Shown here: piece after piece, positions 1 through 5,514 of the stretch
Numbering within the stretch: the stretch's first letter is position 1
Layout: every line of letters starts with the position of its first letter
Origin: an uncultured Allobaculum sp.
GTDB lineage: Bacteria; Bacillota_I; Bacilli_A; Erysipelotrichales; Erysipelotrichaceae
NCBI GenBank assembly: GCA_910579655.1
Contig: CAJTVE010000050.1
Coordinates: forward strand, 1 to 7,146
Direction: 5' to 3'
DNA: 7,146 nt
Translations under genes and position numbers: made by a program
Notes under the pieces: model-generated
Told to the model about the DNA's origin: nothing
The model's input: only the letters and a program-made list of their open reading frames with translations
Databases searched by the model: none

Positions 1-41
1 CATTTTTGAAAAAATTAAGTCCCCCCCTCCACCGCAAAACA

Positions 42-50
42 TGTGGATAA
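42..50 (-). other. Single DnaA-box-like 9-mer TTATCCACA
   Basis: The minus strand reads TTATCCACA, the consensus DnaA box, exactly. One-mismatch versions occur at 688-696 (TCATCCACA, plus strand), 6544-6552 (minus strand) and 6977-6985 (CTATCCACA, plus strand), but they are scattered rather than clustered. With no cluster, no AT-rich unwinding region and no replication gene beside it, this is not evidence of an origin. Confidence 0.25.
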
Positions 51-155
51 CCTAATCGAGAAAGATTTGTTTGCATTTCGAAGACAAAACACGAAAAATG
101 GTTTTGTGAAAAAAGCCATGAATTATTCGGGCAGTACTCTAAATGGCTTAAAATA

Positions 156-191
156 AGTGATTATTCACTAAAGAGTGACATTAATGTTCAC
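156..191. repeat. Two adjacent AGTGA...TCAC dyads, operator-like
   Basis: AGTGA-TTAT-TCACT (156-169) is a perfect inverted repeat with a 4-base loop. Eighteen bases on, AGTGA (174-178) pairs with TTCAC (187-191) around the self-complementary core CATTAATG, giving a second near-palindrome of the same type. Two similar dyads about two helical turns apart are what a dimeric repressor pair would bind, but no gene is clearly controlled from here. Chance in AT-rich DNA is a real alternative. Confidence 0.3.
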
Positions 192-272
192 CGCTAAAAA
201 GAAAAGTCTGTACTAGCTAATCGATAACAGAGGTTCTTACGCAAATAGCGTTTTTAGTGCTCTATACTATTT

Positions 273-299
273 GCTAACAGTGAAATTCGTAGCTAACAG
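273..299 (+). repeat. Direct repeat GCTAACAG, period 19
   Basis: GCTAACAG occurs at 273-280 and 292-299, followed by TGA and CGA respectively. A partial third copy (ATAACAG, 224-230) lies upstream. The second copy is embedded in a small inverted repeat, AGCTA...TAGCT (291-307), followed by TTTTATTT. That inverted repeat could act as a weak terminator but is too AU-rich to call. Confidence 0.25.
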
Positions 300-426
300 C
301 GATAGCTTTTATTTCATAATATAGTTTTGGGACAGTAACACCACCTTTCATAATTAGTTTATGGGACACATCATCGGACCTCCTGGAGTAGGCTAATGTC
401 TATAGGATGTGATTCATCTAGTGGAT

Positions 427-668
427 TTACATACCCTCATTCGTTTGCAGATCGAAGTCAAGCACTGTCTTTTCATCTTTATGAGGCTATTAGGCACAAG
501 TAACGCTTTAATCTCCAAAATATACTCTCTGATATTCGATTTTCTGTATTCGTAATACTTTCCTAACAATAACCAAGTATAAGAAAGATATAAGATGAAT
601 CCGGAAATTAAATAAGTGTAAATACTTGAACGAGTAAACATTTGTTCATGACAATCACCGATGACCAC
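427..668 (-). pseudogene. Histidine kinase fragment, frameshifted and truncated
   Basis: From an ATG at 668 the minus strand reads a short N-terminus, one hydrophobic segment (about residues 19-36) and a charged juxtamembrane stretch rich in K, R, Y and E. This resembles the second transmembrane helix and linker of a sensor kinase. After a one-base frame change near 486 the frame gives DEKTVLDFDL, against DEKTVPDLDL at residues 121-130 of the intact kinase at 3493-4587. The DNA agrees at 24 of 28 positions (450-477 against 4200-4227), including 16 identical bases in a row. The frame then stops at 427. H-box and ATPase domain are absent, so no working kinase can be made. It is probably the relic of a paralogous two-component system rather than a copy of the local one, because the upstream residues diverge strongly. 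Read without the frameshift, the same DNA gives an 84-codon frame (414-668) that I do not regard as a gene. Confidence 0.55.
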
Positions 669-760
669 TCCTATATCGACTTAATTCATCCACAATCTGT
701 TTCATTTGCCTTCAATATTTTCTGGAATCATCTAATTAAGAGAGGATCCTTTAACCAAAC

Positions 761-790
761 CTGACAAAAAGGAAGAGAAGGAGGGATACT
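761..790 (+). promoter_or_regulatory. Possible sigma-A promoter for the 851 gene
   Basis: CTGACA (761-766) and GATACT (785-790) are separated by 18 bases. Transcription would start near 797, leaving a leader of about 50 bases. A weaker alternative is TTGAGT/CATGAT with a 17-base spacer closer to the gene (about 808-836). Neither matches consensus fully, so the assignment is tentative. Confidence 0.3.
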
Positions 791-850
791 GTAGTACTAT
801 ATTTAATTGAGTTAAAAATCATCAACATTCATGATCGGAGGTGAAATTTC

Positions 851-1510
851 ATGAAAAAAAGAATTAGCATGGTTTTTGTTTGTCTATTCTCATTATTCAT
901 CATTAATGTCTATCCTGTTAACGCACAGGAAAGTTTCTATGAGGAGGCATATGAAAGCAGAAATGAATTTACTTTTGACGAAATGGTGGATCGCATCTCT
1001 AAAGAAGACGGTTTATCCAAACAAGAAATCATCAAAAAGTTAATCAGTTCAGAAAAACAAAGCTTAAAAAATAAAAACAATAGCCCTCAACTTAATGATA
1101 ACGATATCTTAAACTCATTGAGAGCCGCCGTTTATCGTACCTTAACAATTCCAATCCCAAGTGTTGCTTCTTACAAACCAAACGGAATTGAGTTTTATCA
1201 TAAATCGGCCGATTTTGAAGGAAGTCAGATGACTTGTACCCAAATTATATGGATTTCTTTAGATCGCCTTGATAATCGCACAGGCATCACCAAACAATTC
1301 TCCGGCTCGATTCATTTACAACTGCTTGATGCCCAAACAATCGATTGGATGATTAATGGAGATTTTTTTGATAACGGCACTACATCGGTAGGTGGAACTG
1401 TAACTGGTGGAATTGGTGACTATGCTTCTGTTACGCTATCCGTATCTTATTCATCGAATCACTTTGCCTACTATAATCAATCCGGCCGTTATTACATGCC
1501 CAATCGATAG
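851..1510 (+). CDS. Secreted protein of unknown function, 219 aa
   Basis: I do not recognise the family. The start is supported by a near-ideal GGAGGTGA seven bases before the ATG. Residues 1-25 form a classical Sec signal peptide: KKR at the start, a hydrophobic core, and a VNA motif with likely cleavage before Q26. The mature protein has two parts. Residues 27 to about 90 are acidic, lysine-rich and helix-prone (EEAYESRNEF, then a helix around DEMVDRISKE and SKQEIIKKLI). Residues about 93-219 alternate hydrophobic and polar residues, with a glycine/threonine-rich stretch (172-190) and an aromatic C-terminus ending HFAYYNQSGRYYMPNR; this part looks beta-rich. There is one cysteine in the mature chain (C129), and no lipobox, LPxTG or obvious protease motif. 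The helical segment could be a propeptide or chaperone-like region. A 67-aa membrane protein follows after 11 bases, evidently in the same transcript, which ends at the 1829-1876 terminator. A secreted bacteriocin- or toxin-like role is only a guess from this pairing. Confidence 0.85.
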   Translation: MKKRISMVFVCLFSLFIINVYPVNAQESFYEEAYESRNEFTFDEMVDRISKEDGLSKQEIIKKLISSEKQSLKNKNNSPQLNDNDILNSLRAAVYRTLTIPIPSVASYKPNGIEFYHKSADFEGSQMTCTQIIWISLDRLDNRTGITKQFSGSIHLQLLDAQTIDWMINGDFFDNGTTSVGGTVTGGIGDYASVTLSVSYSSNHFAYYNQSGRYYMPNR

Positions 1511-1521
1511 GTGCAAAAAAA

Positions 1522-1725
1522 ATGAAAAAGTTCCTTGAAGTAGTTATTCTTGTGCTCTGCATTTCGATTCCTTGGGTATTGAAAATTGATTCCTTATCGT
1601 TAATAGAGTATCCGGATACAAGTTTAGCTATTCCGCTAACGAACTGCGAATATGTTTTGAAATGGATGACCTTAGAAGGAGTATTGATTTTTCTTTTAAA
1701 AAAGCTTGAAAATTCCAAAAAATAA
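1522..1725 (+). CDS. Small two-helix membrane protein, 67 aa
   Basis: The frame opens 11 bases after the stop of the secreted-protein gene. An AGGTG at 1508-1512, overlapping that stop codon, can serve as ribosome binding site nine bases before the ATG, which suggests translational coupling. The protein has two predicted membrane segments: residues about 4-21 (a run of V, L, I, C and W) and about 44-60. A short, probably external loop with one cysteine joins them, and both termini are lysine-rich (KK at the start, KK...KK at the end), so both ends are likely cytoplasmic. Proteins of this size and shape encoded right after a secreted protein are often immunity proteins or accessory membrane factors. 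That is known for bacteriocin operons in general and is inferred, not shown, here. A 104-codon frame on the opposite strand across this gene is a shadow: it lacks a convincing ribosome binding site and has no protein-like pattern. Confidence 0.65.
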   Translation: MKKFLEVVILVLCISIPWVLKIDSLSLIEYPDTSLAIPLTNCEYVLKWMTLEGVLIFLLKKLENSKK

Positions 1726-1828
1726 AAGTAGTCATCTGCGTACAATTGTGATGCAAACTGTATGGTGGTTGAAGCACGTGGCTTAGAACAGAGAGAATTT
1801 CTAGCCTAGATAACTCTTGGATAAAACG

Positions 1829-1876
1829 AAGCACCAGCATCGGCCACTTTCAGAAATAGTGGATGCTGGTGCTTTT
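1829..1876 (+). terminator. Rho-independent terminator after the 851-1725 unit
   Basis: AAGCACCAGCATC (1829-1841) pairs with GATGCTGGTGCTT (1862-1874). An inner CACT/AGTG pairing lies past a short bulge, giving a long GC-rich stem followed by TTTT. It lies about 100 bases after the stop of the 67-aa gene and closes that transcription unit. The opposite strand lacks a comparable T-run, so it acts mainly on the plus strand. Confidence 0.85.
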
Positions 1877-1968
1877 CCCATTCAATACAGACCTTGTGTC
1901 AGACCTGTAATCAAACCAGTTTTCTATTGAATCAACACGCAAAAAAACGGAATTTTACGAAATTTTGA

Positions 1969-2541
1969 TTACCATTCCCTGTTTTTCCCGGTCAACCTTA
2001 CGACCTTATCGTGTATGGTGATGAAATCGATGATGTTCAGATTAACCTCAATGACATCCACAACCAGGTTCCAGTAGAGCTTGGGCTATCAAAACTGGCA
2101 AGCCAAAACGGACTGGAATTTATGAATATGGCCTCCTTTAATGAGCAAATGCGACAGTCATTAAAAACCTCAATCGTTCTCAGCCTGTTTTCCGCACTGA
2201 TTCTGCTTTCTATCCTTGTGGTGATTCTTCAGCTTTCAAAACTCACAGCAAAAGCAGAAAACAGCCACTATCTGGATCTTCTAAAACAGATCGGGGTCCC
2301 AAAACGATATCGAGAGAAGATTGGAATAAATGTCGGTCATCGGCTGCTGGCGGGTACATTTGTCCTTGAAATGGTTACCACCTGCTTGTGGATGTACAAC
2401 TTGTTACACAATGGTTGGGATCCAAACGATTCATTTGAGGTTGGAATTTATACAGGTGCAGTTCTCATATTTACTTTAGTTATAGCGGCTTATACATTTA
2501 GAACAAAAGACTCTAAAAGTCCAAACTCGATGCTGCTTTGA
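1969..2541 (+). pseudogene. FtsX/MacB-type ABC permease, C-terminal remnant
   Basis: The open frame encodes the last quarter or so of an FtsX-like permease, the membrane half of ABC transporters that move peptides or drive extracytoplasmic processes. Counting from the GTG at 2011, residues 53-76 form a long membrane helix. Residues 77-110 form the cytoplasmic coupling loop, with the typical LDLLKQIGVPKRYREKI pattern. Residues 112-132 and 145-163 are two further helices. The chain ends naturally at SPNSMLL. Missing are the first helix and nearly all of the large external domain. The frame reads coding-like sequence upstream of 2011 (GQPYDLIVYGDEID) with no ribosome binding site before any start codon. 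It is blocked by TGA at 1966-1968. In the neighbouring frame, 1931-1987 reads INTQKNGILRNFDYHSLFF, which would join smoothly to PGQPYDL if one base in the T-run near 1982 had been lost, and a TGA at 1928 precedes it. A dead permease gene fits best; production of the 176-residue piece from GTG 2011 cannot be excluded. Confidence 0.75.
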
Positions 2542-3080
2542 GGATCCAATACTGAAGTGTACCCAATATCAAGCGCAAGTTTTTAGATAAAGCTGCTTCA
2601 TGATGCTGAGTTTAAAATTCTGAGAAGATAAATATGAAAAATTGTGTCCACGTAATACTCTCGTAACACTACAAGAGTATAAAAAAAGTCAGATGAAAAG
2701 AAGAACTTACGGGAAGTGGATGGACTCAATCCCATGGATTTCAAGATATCGCAAAACTGAGATTTCATCTTTGAATCATGACCAATCATCGATGAGGCGA
2801 AATGAAATTAAGTCTTTGCATTCTTGAAACAACTCGTAGGATTCGGAAAGGAAAACAAAGTTTCGCTCATAAAGAAACGATTCATCTATTACAGCCAATC
2901 AATCCGGTCTATACTCATGTCTAATCAACCAAAAATAAAGTACGAAACAGCATCTCTCGTAATTCACATCAAAAGGATTACTGAGTCGAAGGACTAGAAT
3001 TAGCTTTCTCGATAATCCACCCAATGCAGGGAATGGTTATGTTCCCCACCACAAAACTATTCCTTTTCGCATTCGTAATC
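2542..3080. other. Gene-free spacer with relic regulatory DNA
   Basis: No frame here has both a plausible start and protein-like character. The frames of about 60 codons at 2598-2789 (minus) and 2642-2827 (plus) overlap each other, lack ribosome binding sites and show no domain pattern. The one informative item is a relative of the ABC-gene operator at 2652-2685. The region lies between the dead permease gene and an orphan terminator, so it is probably the eroded remainder of an operon. Confidence 0.5.
2652..2685 (-). promoter_or_regulatory. Diverged copy of the ABC-gene operator (TGTTAC/TATTAC repeat)
   Basis: Read on the minus strand from 2685, this segment matches 6904-6937 without gaps at 25 of 34 positions. 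The match includes the ten-base TTTTTATACT, the block GTTACGA and the final TTAC. It contains TGTTAC (2668-2663) and TATTAC (2657-2652), two half-sites with an 11-bp period, as expected for an OmpR-family regulator. On the plus strand the same bases form the inverted repeat ATACTCT (2655-2661)/AGAGTAT (2674-2680). No intact gene lies downstream on the minus strand, so it is probably a relic or a decoy site. Confidence 0.45.
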
Positions 3081-3127
3081 AGCGGCCTCTTCCCTGCCAT
3101 TTGGCTTTAAGGGAAGAGGCTGCTTTT
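3081..3127 (+). terminator. Strong rho-independent terminator without an intact gene
   Basis: AGCGGCCTCTTCCCT (3081-3095) pairs with AGGGAAGAGGCTGCT (3110-3124) through 15 bp with one G-U pair. An inner GCC/GGC lies in the loop, and TTTT then TTTTT follow. It is oriented for plus-strand transcription. The nearest upstream plus-strand coding sequence is the permease remnant ending 540 bases earlier, so it probably closed an operon whose genes are now lost. Confidence 0.85.
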
Positions 3128-3492
3128 AGTTTTTCTGATCAGAGCATACCTATTTTACAGGATTTTATAGTATGTCTGAGGGCATGGGTTTTATCTGCTC
3201 AAATCATGTCAGCCTGATCAAGTTTCAATCCACACAGTCCATATGGACCGCGACGTAATAGAACGATTCCAATCATATACTGTTTTGATTGTTTTGAATA
3301 TAGAAAATGGTGATCACAATATCATTCGTTACTCAATACCTGTGAATTCATATTGGCTTGAAAAGAGAAGACTCTTTTCGTGAAGATAGTCGTTCGACAA
3401 TCCGTATCCGTTTAATCACAATCCTTATACAAAGCGGATATTAAAAATACCATTCTCCAGACTATTCCAAAGGGGTGTGAACAGTAACCTGA
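3128..3492. other. Gene-free spacer downstream of the kinase gene
   Basis: I see no gene here. A perfect 12-bp palindrome, GTCCATATGGAC, lies at 3237-3248, next to an unusually GC-rich patch (CCGCGACG). A 40-codon minus-strand frame (about 3205-3325) includes the protein-like run IGIVLLRRGPYGLCGLKLDQ but has no ribosome binding site and no recognisable domain. A short hairpin lies at 3360-3379. Confidence 0.4.
3360..3379 (-). terminator. Perfect 8-bp hairpin downstream of the kinase gene
   Basis: GAAAAGAG (3360-3367) and CTCTTTTC (3372-3379) pair perfectly around a 4-base loop, about 115 bases past the kinase stop codon. The stem is AU-rich and no T-run follows on either strand. It could slow polymerase or stabilise the mRNA end, but it is not a typical terminator. 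No better candidate is visible after the kinase gene. Confidence 0.25.
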
Positions 3493-4587
3493 TCAAGAAA
3501 CTCCGCCCGATTCCAGGTCATGAATGGGAAAGGTTAATTTAACAATGGCTTTTCCTTCTGTTGTTAAGGCTTCAAATTTTCCATGATGGGCAGTCATCGT
3601 TTCTCGAACTATATCCAGACCAATTCCAAAATGACCATTTTCAGCAGACTTTGACTGGTATCGTCTGGGGTTTCCGGTCTCAAGAAACGATTCATTCTGA
3701 AATTGATTGATCAGTTGAATCTGGATGTCCGTTGAAAGTCGAAGAACCCGAATTTGGATCTGACTGTTTTGGGGAGCTGCCTCAATTGAATTAGCCAATA
3801 TGGTTTCCAGAGACTGTCCAATCCAGGTGGCATCACAGACAATTTGAGCATCTGTTTCAATTGAGACATCCATCGATAAATTCTTATGTTCCAGTTCCCG
3901 TTTTTTCTTCTGAATGGTCAGCTCCAGGATCTGCTTCAGACTCGCCTGCCCATAAACGGAATCAATCAGGCTGCTGCGAATCAGAGAATTGCAGTTGTCG
4001 ACAACTTCTTCCAGTTCCTCCTTCATGGAAGGATCTGGCAATTCATCCGCAATGAAATACAGGCTGTTCAGGGAAGATCGCACCTGGTGCAGTACATTTT
4101 CATACTGGATTTTCTTATGCTGGGCTCTTTCTTTTTCCAGGCTGATCTTTTTCTCATTCAGGTTTTTAAAAAACTGAAGATCCCGACCAATCGATAATAG
4201 ATCAAGATCAGGCACTGTCTTTTCATCCTCAATCAAATACAACTGAATGTTCTTCTGTTCCTGGTCAATTTTCTTAAATGTCCGGATCAGAAAGAACATT
4301 AGCAGAAATATAAGGAGAATAGCCAGAACCAGCCCCAGCAAAACGACTGGGCTTTGAACCAGCTGCTCAAACAAGTAGCGAGTCTGGATCCAGCTTTCAT
4401 TCTGGCCAAACCAGTTGACCAGATTCACATGCCTTTCTGCTGCCGAAGTCTGAAGGGCCATAAAGATGGTTTCCCGATTAAACATGGATAGAATCCAGAA
4501 AACGACCCCGGTCAGCATGAGGACAATCATCCCAGCAAGCACCAAAAGAAGAGTCAGGAATATTGTTTTGGTGGATTTCTTATTCAT
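3493..4587 (-). CDS. Sensor histidine kinase, 364 aa
   Basis: This is the membrane sensor of a two-component system that phosphorylates the regulator encoded just upstream. Helix 1 (about residues 8-34) and helix 2 (about 80-103) enclose an external loop of about 45 residues (35-79). That loop is larger than the almost absent loop of BceS-type kinases but too small for a full sensor domain. A charged linker (104-160) leads to the dimerisation/phosphotransfer helix LHQVRSSLNSL, with H167 as the likely phosphorylated residue. The ATPase domain shows an N-box (LANSIEAA, N266) and a glycine-rich GHFGIGL (318-324). The usual DxGxG G1 motif is absent; the layout NQF...SKSAENGHFGIGL is closer to the AgrC/CitA-like GHKL ATPases. 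The ATG overlaps the regulator's stop by 8 bp, with an AGGA about 11 bases ahead, so translation is coupled. No clear terminator follows. The ligand is unknown; cell-envelope stress or an antimicrobial peptide is inferred only from the ABC and secreted-protein genes nearby. Confidence 0.93.
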   Translation of the reverse strand: MNKKSTKTIFLTLLLVLAGMIVLMLTGVVFWILSMFNRETIFMALQTSAAERHVNLVNWFGQNESWIQTRYLFEQLVQSPVVLLGLVLAILLIFLLMFFLIRTFKKIDQEQKNIQLYLIEDEKTVPDLDLLSIGRDLQFFKNLNEKKISLEKERAQHKKIQYENVLHQVRSSLNSLYFIADELPDPSMKEELEEVVDNCNSLIRSSLIDSVYGQASLKQILELTIQKKKRELEHKNLSMDVSIETDAQIVCDATWIGQSLETILANSIEAAPQNSQIQIRVLRLSTDIQIQLINQFQNESFLETGNPRRYQSKSAENGHFGIGLDIVRETMTAHHGKFEALTTEGKAIVKLTFPIHDLESGGVS

Positions 4588-5254
4588 CGCTCAAATCCTG
4601 TTGGTTCAAAACCAGCTGATATCCTTTGCCGCGAAGGTTAGTAATTTCTATTTGATCTGGCAACTGTTTTCGAAGCTCTACAAACCGAACCCGTAAAGAC
4701 CCATCCGTGCAGTCTTCAGAAATCAGACTTTTCAGAACTTCCTTGGATACAACCGCAGGATAGGACTGAAACAGTTTTTTAAACAGAACAGCTCCCGGGG
4801 CGGAAAACTGAATGGTTTTCTGTTGGTCACTAGTGAGTTTTCTTTCTTCAACATTGTAGATCCAGCCTTCTTTTTCGATTGTTTCCTGAAGCAGGCCTGC
4901 CCGCTTGAGCGCAGCATTGATTTTGGCCAGAAGGATCTGAGGCCGGACTGGTTTTTCAATGTATTCATCCGCATTCAACCGGTACCCTTCCAGAATGCTG
5001 GACTCCTCCAGATCTGCACTCAGCAGCAGAATCGGGGCTTCACTGAAACCATGAATCCAGTTCAGGCAGTCAAAAACCGACTCTCCATTCATATGCACAT
5101 CCAGCAAAAACAGATCGATATGATCAGTTGCATTTTCGCACAACTGATCAACTGTCTGGCAGCTGATCACCTCATATCCATGATTGACTAACAATGACTG
5201 AATCTTTCGATTTAGATTACAATCATCTTCACACACTAAAATTCGTATTTTCAT
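4580..5254 (-). CDS. OmpR-family DNA-binding response regulator, 224 aa
   Basis: The receiver domain (1 to about 118) has the acidic pocket E9-D10-D11, the phosphoacceptor D52 (LFLLDVHM), the switch residue S79 (LLLSAD) and the invariant lysine K101 (EKP). The winged-helix effector domain (about 126-216) ends with the OmpR-type pattern SLRVRFVELRKQLPD, then ITNLRGKGYQL. The length is normal for the family. It should bind paired direct repeats as a dimer once phosphorylated by the kinase encoded immediately downstream, with which it overlaps by 8 bp. The CGTTAC repeat upstream of the ABC gene (6921-6937) is a natural candidate target, by inference. No Shine-Dalgarno sequence precedes the ATG. 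Instead a TATACT box ends six bases before it, so the message is probably leaderless. The start is supported by the standard MKIRILVCEDD opening of receiver domains. Confidence 0.95.
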   Translation of the reverse strand: MKIRILVCEDDCNLNRKIQSLLVNHGYEVISCQTVDQLCENATDHIDLFLLDVHMNGESVFDCLNWIHGFSEAPILLLSADLEESSILEGYRLNADEYIEKPVRPQILLAKINAALKRAGLLQETIEKEGWIYNVEERKLTSDQQKTIQFSAPGAVLFKKLFQSYPAVVSKEVLKSLISEDCTDGSLRVRFVELRKQLPDQIEITNLRGKGYQLVLNQQDLSDE

Positions 5255-5304
5255 ACAAAAAGTATAGAGAAGTCAATCAAAAAACGAAACATACCATCGA
5301 TGTT
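5254..5304 (-). promoter_or_regulatory. Leaderless promoter of the two-component operon
   Basis: On the minus strand TATACT (5266-5261) lies six bases before the ATG. With the usual spacing, transcription would therefore begin at the A of the start codon (5254). The bases between hold no Shine-Dalgarno motif. The -35 region is poor (TTTCGT at 5289-5284 with a 17-base spacer) and overlaps the edge of an inverted repeat AACAT/ATGTT (5288-5292 and 5300-5304). That repeat could bind an activator or the regulator itself. Confidence 0.5.
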
Positions 5305-5401
5305 TTTTTCATTTCAATCATAAAAAGCCGGTTCTGATGTCTGTTCAATCTCCATCCTGAACGTATTTTGGCATCCAGACAGCTATTCAAAACACAAAGA
5401 C

Positions 5402-5453
5402 AAAAAGCTCCTGACTATTTATATGGTAGAAAAACCACATAAAGATCAGGAGC
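5402..5453 (-). terminator. Rho-independent terminator after the 151-aa gene
   Basis: On the minus strand GCTCCTGA pairs with TCAGGAGC (5453-5446 with 5414-5407), and the stem continues as TTTAT/ATAAA and TGGT/ACCA with single mismatches. This gives a hairpin of about 18 pairs, followed by TTTTT (5406-5402). It lies 62 bases past the stop at 5515 and separates this gene from the two-component operon. Confidence 0.85.
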
Positions 5454-5514
5454 ATGCAATTCCAAAATCACTTTGAATTTCAAACGTCAAATGGCAAGTC
5501 TTCAACTGAACCGA

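Larger units (their letters stand above)
1..426. other. Gene-free left flank with short repeats and decayed sequence
   Basis: I find no coding region here with both a credible start and a useful length. Visible items are a run of seven C at 21-27, a perfect DnaA-box-like 9-mer at 42-50, small dyads at 156-191, and a repeated octamer at 273-299. On the minus strand a perfect Shine-Dalgarno AGGAGGT (384-378) stands 3 and 6 bases before two ATG codons, but that frame stops after six codons. This suggests the start of a lost gene. The stretch lies directly downstream (minus strand) of a kinase remnant, so it is best read as an eroded flank. Confidence 0.5.

Noticed and set aside
42..50. Perfect DnaA box as sign of a replication origin
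   Set aside because: Only one exact copy, with scattered one-mismatch versions elsewhere. There is no cluster, no dnaA/dnaN or plasmid replication gene, and no unwinding element beside it.
1431..1745. 104-codon frame on the minus strand across the end of the secreted-protein gene and the 67-aa gene
   Set aside because: It is antisense to two better supported genes, has no ribosome binding site, and its translation has no domain or membrane pattern. The plus-strand pair has a signal peptide, binding sites and a terminator.
2598..2827. Overlapping frames of 63 (minus) and 61 (plus) codons
   Set aside because: They overlap each other on opposite strands, lack ribosome binding sites and show no protein-like features.
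2873..2886. Fourteen-base identity (AAGAAACGATTCAT) with the kinase gene near 3682, as a further kinase relic
   Set aside because: The match does not extend on either side, and the neighbouring translation (DESFLYERNFVF) does not continue the kinase sequence. One such match in 7 kb can arise by chance.
3205..3325. Minus-strand 40-codon frame with IGIVLLRRGPYGLCGLKLDQ as a small gene
   Set aside because: There is no ribosome binding site before its only internal ATG, no hydrophobic or signal pattern, and no recognisable family. Short open runs are expected in this much non-coding DNA.
3861..5191. Plus-strand frames of 62-122 codons opposite the kinase and regulator genes
   Set aside because: These are shadows of strongly supported two-component genes with clear conserved motifs. 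They have no ribosome binding sites and no plausible products.
5295..5302. CATCGATG palindrome as a restriction-modification or phage attachment signal
   Set aside because: An 8-base palindrome is common by chance. It lies inside the larger AACAT/ATGTT dyad, which is the more meaningful unit.
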